In this document: positions 15,547 to 22,943 of the stretch, one piece after another
Layout of the letters: every line of letters starts with the position of its first letter
Numbering within the stretch: position 1 is the stretch's first letter
Source: Acidimicrobiia bacterium
GTDB taxonomy: Bacteria > Actinomycetota > Acidimicrobiia > Spongiisociales > UBA5794
Direction: 5' to 3'
Length of the DNA: 44,124 nucleotides
NCBI GenBank assembly: GCA_003235475.1
Contig: QJWC01000103.1
Span: 1-44,124 of the forward strand
Translations under genes and position numbers: made by a program
The notes under the pieces: generated by a model
The model's database searches: none
Seen by the model: the letters and a program-made list of their open reading frames with translations, nothing else
Told to the model about the DNA's origin: nothing

Positions 15547-16191
15547 TCACGCAGTGACGTCCATCACGGTCAACAGCGACGGAGCGACATTGAACGGCTC
15601 GAACGTTCCGGTCCGACCATCCGTCGCGGTCGCGGTGATGGTGTATGACACATTGCCCGCCGGATACCCAGCGAAGATCTCCCAGCCGTAGGTCCAGAAG
15701 AAGTCGTTTTCGGTGTTGGGTGGATGTGGTCCCCAGTGGAGCTCGAACTCCTGACCGTCACTCAACGTCAAGGTCACGGACTCCAGACCCTCATCGTCGA
15801 GCTGCTCGCCCGTCACTGGATCGAAGACACGAACCCTGAAGGTGGCCTTTGCCTCGCCATCGTTGACGTACGCGTTCTGAAGCATGCATCCTTCCCCGAC
15901 GATGTCGGCTTGGAGGATGAGCGTCTGACCCGTTTCGGCGATGGTTCCCTCGAGCGCCGCCTTCTCTTCACTCAAGCTGGCGTTCTCAGACTGGAGGGTT
16001 TGCGCCGATTGCTCAAGGTCAGCGACACTCGACTCGAGGTCTGCAACGGTCGATTCCAGGGCAGCGTTCGCCGATTCGAGCTCTGCGATGTCCGCCTGAG
16101 CCTGCTCGAGCTCGCTGTTGTTACTACAGGCGGTGATTGCCGCCACCAGGGCCACGATTACAAGGACCAGTCGTATCTTTCTCACGGGCAT
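15547..16191 (-). CDS. Coiled-coil lipoprotein
   Basis: 214 residues. The signal peptide has lipobox AITAC. Heptad-rich sequence then covers about residues 28-88 (LEQAQADIAELESANAALES and similar Leu/Ala/Glu repeats), predicting a long coiled coil. A C-terminal domain of about 110 residues is beta-rich with aromatic residues (WGPHPPNTENDFFWTYGWEI). The coiled coil probably gives trimeric or dimeric assembly or spans the wall; the outer domain is unrecognised. ATG 16191 is favoured (GAGGAGG 9 nt upstream) over ATG 16197 (3 nt). It lies 72 bp downstream of the cytochrome gene on the same strand. Confidence 0.75.
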   Translation of the reverse strand: MPVRKIRLVLVIVALVAAITACSNNSELEQAQADIAELESANAALESTVADLESSVADLEQSAQTLQSENASLSEEKAALEGTIAETGQTLILQADIVGEGCMLQNAYVNDGEAKATFRVRVFDPVTGEQLDDEGLESVTLTLSDGQEFELHWGPHPPNTENDFFWTYGWEIFAGYPAGNVSYTITATATDGRTGTFEPFNVAPSLLTVMDVTA

Positions 16192-16263
16192 AGTCATCGA
16201 CCTCCTCGGGTCAGTCGTCGGAGGACCGCTTCAGCGATCCAATTCAGTGCACGGTGGTGGGTG

Positions 16264-17574
16264 TCACTCAGCAAAAATCACCTCGATCCATCCGAGGTGG
16301 GAGCTCTGAACGTGGTCCCGGCGGCCCCATCCGTTCTGTCCCGCATCGGGATCCCAATACGCCAACGCGAGCTGGCTGGACTCCCCGACGGAGAATTGAG
16401 CGTCCTGCTCATCGCCCGTCTGCAGCGGCCGGCGCATCTCGAAATACCATGTGCCGTCTCCATCCTCGATTGGGTTCGAGTGGGAGAACACACCGAGGAG
16501 GCTGTTCTCGGCGGTGTCGCCAACGTCGTCGTCGTGGGTCTCGGGATTGGTCGCCCACTCGTCATCGAAGTTGCACGTCCCGTCGTTGCCGGGATCGCCG
16601 TTGCCGGGTCCGTGGGCGGCGCCACCCTGCTCCTCACCGATGGGACAGTCGAGGCGCCAGTACCAGATGTCGACCATCCCGAGGGCTGGCATGCCGGACG
16701 GGTCGTCGCTGCCCATATGTGGTCCGGCGGCACTCTCGATCGGCCACATCACGGCGGGGGCTCCGCTGTAATGAGGGTCTACTTCGCTCCAGTTGAAGTC
16801 GTCGTCAACCGTGTAGAGCACATAGACGAACTCGTCGTCGTGGGCGACCTTGATACTCGCGGCGTGGGGTGGCGCCGACTCACCCTGAATGGGTTCGAGC
16901 GTCAGTTCGACTCCAGGGATGGCGTCCCAGTCGGAGGGATCACCGTCGACGACGATCCCCGTGACGGCAGGCGCTTCCACAACGAGCGCCTGTTGTTGCA
17001 TGGTCGTCGTGGTTGTCTCGCCCGGCGGTTCGTTGCCCGGTGTCGTCGTTGTGGTGGCGACCGTCGTTGTTGGTGCCGGAGGCCGTGTCGTGGTGGTCGT
17101 GGTGATACCCAGATCCGCTGCTGCCCCGGGTGCACCCTCGAGGAAGGTGAGAATCAGCGCAAGGTCATCATCGGTGAGGTAGATCTCGGTGTACGCAGGC
17201 ATTCCTGAGGGTCCCTCCCGGACATCGCGGACGAAGTCGGCGAACTCCTCGCCGGGCACGTCCCATAGCGTGCCCCCGACGGTGGCTCCCTGGGCATGGG
17301 TTCCGTGGCAACCGATGCAGCCTGCTCGCGTAAAGAGGTTCTTCCCTGCCAGCCATCGATCGCTTGGGTTTCTGATCTGGTCCGCGCTGCTTCCGTATCC
17401 GACGTACGTGTACTCCCGGTCGAGGTAGGCAAGCTCCGTTCGGTCGTAGAACTCGGGGTCCTCGAGATTGGCATGCGTCGCTGGATTCCTGAGAATGACG
17501 ATCACAAGGGTCGTAGCGACCACGATGGCGGCCACGAAGATCACCGTGGCGATGTTGAAGCGGGGTCGGTTCAC
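16264..17574 (-). CDS. Membrane-anchored cytochrome c fused to an ethylbenzene-dehydrogenase-type haem domain
   Basis: 436 residues. An N-terminal helix (about 8-28) anchors the protein. A class I cytochrome c domain has CIGCH at 86-90 and a likely axial Met in SGMPAY (Met125). A Thr/Pro-rich linker (about 155-195) leads to a domain with the hallmarks of the DMSO-reductase-family haem-binding subunit (EB_dh type): VDGDPSDWDAIPGVELTL, DDEFVYVLYTV, GMVDIWYW and a C-terminal SSQLALAYWD. This predicts one c-type plus possibly one b-type haem, outside the membrane. GTG start, overlapping the upstream gene by 4 bp. It is the natural electron partner of the Fe-S/NrfD module. Confidence 0.85.
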   Translation of the reverse strand: MNRPRFNIATVIFVAAIVVATTLVIVILRNPATHANLEDPEFYDRTELAYLDREYTYVGYGSSADQIRNPSDRWLAGKNLFTRAGCIGCHGTHAQGATVGGTLWDVPGEEFADFVRDVREGPSGMPAYTEIYLTDDDLALILTFLEGAPGAAADLGITTTTTTRPPAPTTTVATTTTTPGNEPPGETTTTTMQQQALVVEAPAVTGIVVDGDPSDWDAIPGVELTLEPIQGESAPPHAASIKVAHDDEFVYVLYTVDDDFNWSEVDPHYSGAPAVMWPIESAAGPHMGSDDPSGMPALGMVDIWYWRLDCPIGEEQGGAAHGPGNGDPGNDGTCNFDDEWATNPETHDDDVGDTAENSLLGVFSHSNPIEDGDGTWYFEMRRPLQTGDEQDAQFSVGESSQLALAYWDPDAGQNGWGRRDHVQSSHLGWIEVIFAE

Positions 17575-18152
17575 GGCACTTGCTCCTGACCGGCGTGATC
17601 AATCGTGCGGCTCGCCTCTGCCTCCCTGGACACCTGGATTGGCCCGATCATGGCGAATTGAATGATCGCCCACACACCCACGAGGAGCGCGATCAGGACC
17701 CAAGCGCCCAAGCCGGGGATCCGAACGCCGTTGTTCGAACGTACGATCTGCGAGCCGAGACCCTCGGTCACAACCGACTCAGGGACCGACTCGAACTCGA
17801 CTTCACCGGCCGCGGCATACGCAACGATGACGGTGTCCGATCGGCCGCTGTGCTCGCGCCATCGGAGGATGGCGATGCCGTTGCGGTCGGTGATGGATCG
17901 GGCGATTTCCACCGTGCCGTCGATCCCGAGCATCGAGGCATCGCGGCTCGCGACAACGACGGCTCCGGGTACCCGTGCACCGGAGTCTGCGAGCCTGACG
18001 ACAACCCGCATCTGAACCACCTCGCCCGCAGCGACGGTCTGCGGTGCCGACACCTCGGCATCGAGATGGTCAGCCCGAGCAGCTGACGACGCTGAGGCAA
18101 GGGAGCTCACCACGACGGTGACGAGTATCAGCCATCGAAGCGCGCCCTTCAC
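17571..18152 (-). CDS. Ig-like membrane protein of the redox operon
   Basis: 193 residues: signal peptide (MKGALRWLILVTVVVSSLAS), an Ig-like beta domain (APQTVAAGEVVQMRVVVRLA, GNAI/GIAILRW-type strands) and a C-terminal membrane helix (LGAWVLIALLVGVWAIIQFAM) with a short charged tail. It resembles a periplasmic domain tethered at its C-terminus. The enzymatic role is unknown, and a structural subunit of the complex is plausible from its place between NrfD and the cytochrome. It overlaps both neighbours by 4 bp (ATGA/GTGA), indicating translational coupling. Confidence 0.72.
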   Translation of the reverse strand: MKGALRWLILVTVVVSSLASASSAARADHLDAEVSAPQTVAAGEVVQMRVVVRLADSGARVPGAVVVASRDASMLGIDGTVEIARSITDRNGIAILRWREHSGRSDTVIVAYAAAGEVEFESVPESVVTEGLGSQIVRSNNGVRIPGLGAWVLIALLVGVWAIIQFAMIGPIQVSREAEASRTIDHAGQEQVP

Positions 18153-19501
18153 GATCTGCCCCTCACCGCGTCAGGCGCCGGTGCGGCGCTCTCCCCGTCG
18201 CGCCCCAACAGCTTGCGCTCTTCGACCATTTCCCAGACGGCCATGATCGGGAAGATCTTCACGAACACCGCGATCAGCAGTATGAAGAAAGCGATGGCAG
18301 CGGCAAAGATCGACCATTCAACCCATGTAGGCATGTAGTCGAACGGCTCGTACGGCAGCAGCGGGACCCGCTGCGCCGAGATCACGATGAAGTACCGCTC
18401 GGCGAACATTGCGACGTCCACGAGTACGGCAGCGGTGACGATCCCGGCGATGGTCCGGGTTCGTTTGAAGAGGATGATCAACCCGGGAATGGCAAGGCCA
18501 CCGATGAAGTAGAACCAGTAGAGGCCAGCGAACTGCCCGAGGAAGAGCTGTCGGAAGAGGAACTCCTCACCCTCTTCCAGCTTGAATCCGGTGGTGAGGT
18601 ATTCGGAGAGGTTGATGTACATCATGATCAACGTGAATGCGGCGAGGAGGTAGCCGAGGTTCACGAACTGGACCTTCGTGATGTACTCCTCGAGGTGGTA
18701 GATCCTGCGCAACAAGGCCATGACGATGACGAGGGTTGCTATCCCCGAGAAGATCGCCCCAGCGACGAACAGGAGGCCGAAGATCGTGCTGTTCCATCCA
18801 ACCCGCAGGGTCATGCCGAAGATCCACGACACCACAGTGTGCACCGAAACCGCGATCGGGATGATGATGATGGCCAGGACACCGACTGCGCGGCTGAGCG
18901 CCTTCACCTGTCCGGGGAGACCCTCCCAGCCGATGGCGAAGAACCGGTAGAAGGCCGCCCTCGTCCGGTGCCCCATGGACGCCATTCGGTCCCTGAAGTA
19001 GGCCACATCGGGAACCATTGGTATTCCCAGGTATATGACGCTTGCCGTCAGGTAGGTCGTGATCGCGAGGACATCCCAGAGAATTGGTGACTGCCACCGG
19101 CCGTGGATGATCACGTTGAGCAACCGATCGGGGCGACCCATGTCGACGACGATCAGCGAGGCGCCACAGACGAGCGCAACAACCGTGATGAACTCTGCGA
19201 TCCGGGTTATCGGCGTCCGCCATTGTGCTTTGGTGACCCGGAGGATCGCGGAGATCAGCGTTCCTGCGTGGCTGATGCCCACAAAGAAGACGAAGACTGA
19301 GATGTAGAGACCCCATGCAACCCGATCCCGCATTCCAGTGACGACGAGGCCGTTGTCGAGCTGCGTCGTCCAGGCGTAGACGCCAACCCCGATCACAGCG
19401 AGGAGAACCCCTACGAGAACCCAGTACCAGGAGGAAGTGACCAGGACTGGCCGCAGCGTGGTCTCCTCGAGGCGCCTTTCGTACTCCCTCAGCGACTCCA
19501 C
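18149..19501 (-). CDS. NrfD/PsrC-family quinone-interacting membrane subunit
   Basis: 450 residues with about ten hydrophobic segments, typical of NrfD-like proteins in polysulfide reductase, alternative complex III and related complexes. Recognisable parts are VAWGLYISVFVFFVGISHAG, VDMGRPDRLLNVIIHGRW and SPILWDVLAI. These proteins exchange electrons between the quinone pool and a partner Fe-S subunit and may conserve energy. The start is GTG 19501, with GGAAGGG at proper spacing. This overlaps the Fe-S gene by 13 bp; the frame extends much further upstream only as antisense-type sequence. Usually paired with a molybdopterin catalytic subunit, absent here. Confidence 0.88.
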   Translation of the reverse strand: MESLREYERRLEETTLRPVLVTSSWYWVLVGVLLAVIGVGVYAWTTQLDNGLVVTGMRDRVAWGLYISVFVFFVGISHAGTLISAILRVTKAQWRTPITRIAEFITVVALVCGASLIVVDMGRPDRLLNVIIHGRWQSPILWDVLAITTYLTASVIYLGIPMVPDVAYFRDRMASMGHRTRAAFYRFFAIGWEGLPGQVKALSRAVGVLAIIIIPIAVSVHTVVSWIFGMTLRVGWNSTIFGLLFVAGAIFSGIATLVIVMALLRRIYHLEEYITKVQFVNLGYLLAAFTLIMMYINLSEYLTTGFKLEEGEEFLFRQLFLGQFAGLYWFYFIGGLAIPGLIILFKRTRTIAGIVTAAVLVDVAMFAERYFIVISAQRVPLLPYEPFDYMPTWVEWSIFAAAIAFFILLIAVFVKIFPIMAVWEMVEERKLLGRDGESAAPAPDAVRGRS

Positions 19502-20517
19502 GTCTGGGACCCTTCCACTCGCTGCACCCACGGCCACTCGGTGGGTTCCCTGCCCTCGGTGAATGGATCGCGTCCGACCGCCTCGCCATGCCCGGGGATG
19601 TAGAAGACCCTGGGCTTGGTCCCCAGATGCTCTTTGAGCACCTCGGCGTTGTTCGTGGTGAGGAAGCGTGATACGGAAACGATCTCGCGTCCGTTGGTCG
19701 CGATGTCCTCCTCGAGATCCCCGTAGTAGATGGCTCCGTTGGGACATGCCTGCGAGCAGTACGGAAGCGTGCCAGCCCGTGCCATGTCGGGGCACATGTC
19801 GCATTTCATGACCGTGCCCTTGGTGGCGGGGATCTGATGATCCGGCGAATAGTCAGCGAGCAGCGCCTCGGGCGGAATCGGCGGATCCGACCAATTGAAG
19901 AAGCGGCGATCGTAGGGGCACGCTGCCATGCAGATCCGACAGCCGATGCACCGTTCTTGGTCGATGAGTACTGCGCCCTCAGGCGTGGAGAAGGTTGCCC
20001 CGACCGGGCACACATTGACACACGGGGGGTTCTGGCACTGCATGCACGGTGTTGGGAGGAATCGGGTGCCGCCTCCTTCGAGTTCCTCCTCGAATACCTG
20101 AATCCACTCCATGGGTTCAGGTGCGAGGTGCCCCTCGATGCATGCCGTGGTGCACTTGGGGGGCGAGTCCTGACTCTGGCACCCATCGCAGGAACGCAGA
20201 TCGATGATCATTGTCCACTGCCGTATCCGGCCGCCAGGGCCGGTGGCTGGACTTTCCGTTGACGCAACTCCGGCTTCACTGTTGAAGACCGCGGGCAGGG
20301 CCACAGCGGGGAGCACGCTCAGGCCCCCTATCCCGACGACCTTCAGGAAGGTGCGGCGGTCACCAGAGAGGATGGCCTCATCAGGCTGCAGGTCTTCGGA
20401 GGGCGCGCTCCCTTCCTTCCGGCCGCCGCGAACGCGTCGACTGAGCAGGACCCTGAGGGCGAAGAAGAGTGTGAGGACTACGACCACACCGATGAGGAGT
20501 GCCGTCGCAATAGTCAT
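19489..20517 (-). CDS. Four-cluster [4Fe-4S] ferredoxin-type subunit with membrane anchor and Tat-like motif
   Basis: 342 residues. An N-terminal membrane helix (ATALLIGVVVVLTLFFALRV) is followed by DRRTFLKVVGIGGLSVLPAVALP, which resembles a Tat-type segment (RRTFLK). The Fe-S region then carries four Cys clusters: CDGCQ with CTTAC, CMQCQNPPCVNVCP, CIGCRICMAACP and CDMCPD with CSQACP. This is the arrangement of PsrB, NrfC and DmsB-type subunits that wire NrfD to a catalytic subunit. The combination of a membrane helix plus an internal Tat-like motif is unusual. ATG 20517 is chosen; TTG 20553 is an alternative. First gene of the operon. Confidence 0.87.
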   Translation of the reverse strand: MTIATALLIGVVVVLTLFFALRVLLSRRVRGGRKEGSAPSEDLQPDEAILSGDRRTFLKVVGIGGLSVLPAVALPAVFNSEAGVASTESPATGPGGRIRQWTMIIDLRSCDGCQSQDSPPKCTTACIEGHLAPEPMEWIQVFEEELEGGGTRFLPTPCMQCQNPPCVNVCPVGATFSTPEGAVLIDQERCIGCRICMAACPYDRRFFNWSDPPIPPEALLADYSPDHQIPATKGTVMKCDMCPDMARAGTLPYCSQACPNGAIYYGDLEEDIATNGREIVSVSRFLTTNNAEVLKEHLGTKPRVFYIPGHGEAVGRDPFTEGREPTEWPWVQRVEGSQTWSR

Positions 20518-20664
20518 CGTCGGCCAGAGCTTCTCGTCGCAGGTCCGGGGCAACCGGCGGGAGGCGCACTTGGGGGAGGAGCTGCAATACGAAGGTGCGC
20601 GTAACCGAAAACACTGTGGGTACCGTGCATTCCGAGCCCTCCGTTTCGGTACTTCCTCGGTACT

Positions 20665-20682
20665 TTGTGAACCGTATCACAA
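20665..20682. promoter_or_regulatory. CRP/FNR-type palindrome
   Basis: TTGTGA-ACCGTA-TCACAA is a perfect inverted repeat matching the TGTGA-N6-TCACA consensus of CRP-family sites. It sits between the divergent redox operon and the PAS-SpoIIE operon and so could control either. A family regulator gene is not in the window. Confidence 0.6.
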
Positions 20683-20698
20683 GTCTGCGTGGTAGACA

Positions 20699-20712
20699 AA
20701 CAAACGTTTGTT
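20699..20712. promoter_or_regulatory. Second palindrome AACAAACGTTTGTT
   Basis: A perfect 14-bp palindrome, AT-rich in a GC-rich genome, 16 bp from the CRP-type site and 57 bp upstream of the PAS-SpoIIE start codon. A likely repressor operator; the cognate protein is unknown. Confidence 0.5.
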
Positions 20713-20769
20713 GGCTTAGGGTTCGTGAAGGAGGGCGGAAGCCCTTCGCTGTGACGGAAAAAGCGACCG

Positions 20770-22620
20770 ATGGGTGAGCATGCGGGCGAGGACTTCCAAT
20801 ACGTGACACCGCGTTCTTCCTCGACGACGGGTGGGCCACCAGTGAGCGGTTCGCGTCGCTGGGGGTTCTCGCGCGCAAGGTGGGCCAAAGATGGCGGGCC
20901 GTTGTCCCAGGACGAGGGGAACGTCGAAGCGCGACGCCGGTGGTTGCCGTCATTCGATCGTCAGAAACTCAGCCCCTGGCATTCGCGTCAGAACTCCGGA
21001 CCGTCGCGCCGGGAGCTCGAGCTCTTGGTCCGCGAGCGAACTGCCGAGCTGGAACTCGCCATCGAGCAGATGGAAAGCGCAGACACCATCATCGACCGGT
21101 GGACGCTCGACGGCGTAATCCACTACATGAACGACTTCGGCCTCCAGACCCTCGGGTATTCCGCCGAGGAGGTCGTCGGCCGTCGAAGTATCTACTCCAT
21201 CGTTCCCGACGATCCCGAGCGACTGGCCGAATGGTTTGCAGTCCGCGACCAGCTCGAGGCGAATCCGCATCGCAACGTCCACTCCGAGTTGCAGTGCAAG
21301 CACAAGGATGGATCCCCCGTCTGGATTGCCTTTCGCAATCGTCCGATCCTCGACGCCGACGACAGAATCGTCGAGGTGTTCAGCGTGGGAATCGATATCA
21401 CCGATCGAAGGCTCCGGGAATCGAGGCTGGCCGCCGACAACCGGCGAATGGTCGATGAGTTGGCGATCGGGCGTGAGATCCAACTCAGCATGCTGCCGGA
21501 TGGGGCACCGGAGTTCCCGATGCACGACGAGTTCACCGTACGGGCCCTTCTCGAGCCGGCCCGGGAAGTCGGTGGCGACTTCTACGACTTCTTCCTCATC
21601 GACGACCGACATCTCTGCGTCTGCGTCGGCGACGTATCCGACAAGGGCGTGCCTGCGGCGTTGTTCATGGCGGTCACGAAGACACTCATCGTCTCCAGGG
21701 GAAGTAATGACACCTGTCCGGCGAGCATCCTTCGGCACGTCAACGATGAGCTGTGCCGTCGGAACGACCAGTCGATGTTCGTCACGATTTTCATCGGGGT
21801 CCTCGACACTCAGACGGGAACGCTCCGCTTCTCGAATGCCGGGCACAATCCACCGATTGTCAGACGGGCGGACGGAAACCTCGACGTGCTCGACCCTCGG
21901 CATGGACCGGTGGCCGGGGTGGTCGAGGGCTTCGACTACCGGTCCGACGAAGCGGTGCTCCACCCCGGTGACCAGCTGGTCATGTACACCGACGGCGTCA
22001 CCGAGGCGATGGATCCGGACAACGTGGCGTTCGGCGACGATCGATTGCTCGCCGTGCTCGGTGGCCCAGTCCCCGATCCGACGACCACGGTCGAGGTTCT
22101 GTTCGATGCCGTCACCGCTCATGCAGGCGAGCGTGACGCATTCGACGACGTGACAATCCTCGTCCTCGCCTTCCACGGACAGGGGAGGCTCCCTTCCGCA
22201 GGGTGTGAGCTCATCCTCGATCACGATCGCGCAGCGATAGCCGGCGCACTCGACCGCCTCGAGCAGTGGATGGCCGAACGCGACACTCCGGACGAGGACC
22301 GTCGTGCGTTGCTCACCGTTGCTGACGACCTGCTCACAAATGCCATCGAACACGCCGACGGCAGTGCGCCGGTCGTGACGACCCTCGCGATCACCGATGG
22401 GTGGCTGGAGTTCACCGTGAGCGACGAAGGGTCCCCCTTCAACCCGTTCGAGGTCGAAGTACCCGATACGGATGCGCCCCTCGAGGACCGCCGGGCGGGG
22501 GGCTTGGGCATCCACCTGGCGAGATCGCTCATGGATAGACACGAGTACGACCGGACCTCGGGCCGGAACGTCGTACGCGTATCGAGGAAGATCAACGGTG
22601 CGGGAGGAGCGGAACAATGA
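20770..22620 (+). CDS. PAS-SpoIIE (PP2C) phosphatase with C-terminal HATPase domain
   Basis: 616 residues. A basic N-terminal stretch is followed by a helix (about 75-100), a PAS domain (IIDRWTLDGVIHYMNDFGLQ, VEVFSVGIDITDRR) and a linker with ELAIGREIQLSMLPD. A SpoIIE/RsbU-type PP2C domain comes next (EVGGDFYDFF, CVGDVSDKGVPAALFMA, NAGHNPP, MYTDGVTEA). The C-terminal domain is a GHKL ATPase of anti-sigma type (ADDLLTNAIEHADGSAPVVT, GGLGIHLARSL). Such proteins switch partner-switching pathways by removing or adding phosphate on STAS antagonists. An in-frame TGA just upstream fixes the 5' limit; ATG 20770 has only a weak ribosome site. It overlaps the STAS gene by 4 bp. Confidence 0.9.
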   Translation: MGEHAGEDFQYVTPRSSSTTGGPPVSGSRRWGFSRARWAKDGGPLSQDEGNVEARRRWLPSFDRQKLSPWHSRQNSGPSRRELELLVRERTAELELAIEQMESADTIIDRWTLDGVIHYMNDFGLQTLGYSAEEVVGRRSIYSIVPDDPERLAEWFAVRDQLEANPHRNVHSELQCKHKDGSPVWIAFRNRPILDADDRIVEVFSVGIDITDRRLRESRLAADNRRMVDELAIGREIQLSMLPDGAPEFPMHDEFTVRALLEPAREVGGDFYDFFLIDDRHLCVCVGDVSDKGVPAALFMAVTKTLIVSRGSNDTCPASILRHVNDELCRRNDQSMFVTIFIGVLDTQTGTLRFSNAGHNPPIVRRADGNLDVLDPRHGPVAGVVEGFDYRSDEAVLHPGDQLVMYTDGVTEAMDPDNVAFGDDRLLAVLGGPVPDPTTTVEVLFDAVTAHAGERDAFDDVTILVLAFHGQGRLPSAGCELILDHDRAAIAGALDRLEQWMAERDTPDEDRRALLTVADDLLTNAIEHADGSAPVVTTLAITDGWLEFTVSDEGSPFNPFEVEVPDTDAPLEDRRAGGLGIHLARSLMDRHEYDRTSGRNVVRVSRKINGAGGAEQ

Positions 22621-22943
22621 GAATCCACGAGGAGAGATTCGAGGGGGCGGTAGTGGTGCACCTCGCCGGTCGGCTCGACACCAGCACGGCACCTGAAGTC
22701 CAGGCGCATCTGGAGTCGGTCGTCGGTGAGGGCGTGGATGTGGTGGTGGTGGGCCTCGACGACCTGGAATTCATGTCGAGCGCCGGGTTGCGGGTTCTCC
22801 TGGCCACTGCCAAGCGCCTGCGCCCGACCGGTTCGCTCCGACTGTTCGGACTCAACTCAACGGTGAGGGATGTCTTCGATGTGTCCGGCTTCTCGATGAT
22901 CTTCCCGGTCTTCGAGGATGAGCCGGCCGCCCTGGCCGGGTGA
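22617..22943 (+). CDS. STAS-domain anti-sigma factor antagonist (RsbV-like)
   Basis: 108 residues, a complete STAS domain. It has EGAVVVHLAGRLDTSTAPE at the start and LDDLEFMSSAGLRVLL containing the phosphorylatable Ser54/Ser55. The neighbouring SpoIIE domain should dephosphorylate this site, and the HATPase domain may phosphorylate it. ATGA overlaps at both ends show it is translated together with the phosphatase and the large fusion protein. The target (a sigma factor, or another GHKL protein) is not in the window. Confidence 0.9.
   Translation: MRIHEERFEGAVVVHLAGRLDTSTAPEVQAHLESVVGEGVDVVVVGLDDLEFMSSAGLRVLLATAKRLRPTGSLRLFGLNSTVRDVFDVSGFSMIFPVFEDEPAALAG

Noticed and set aside
20950-22692. 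580-codon frame opposite the PAS-SpoIIE gene
   Set aside because: A high-GC shadow of a gene with clear PAS, PP2C and HATPase motifs.
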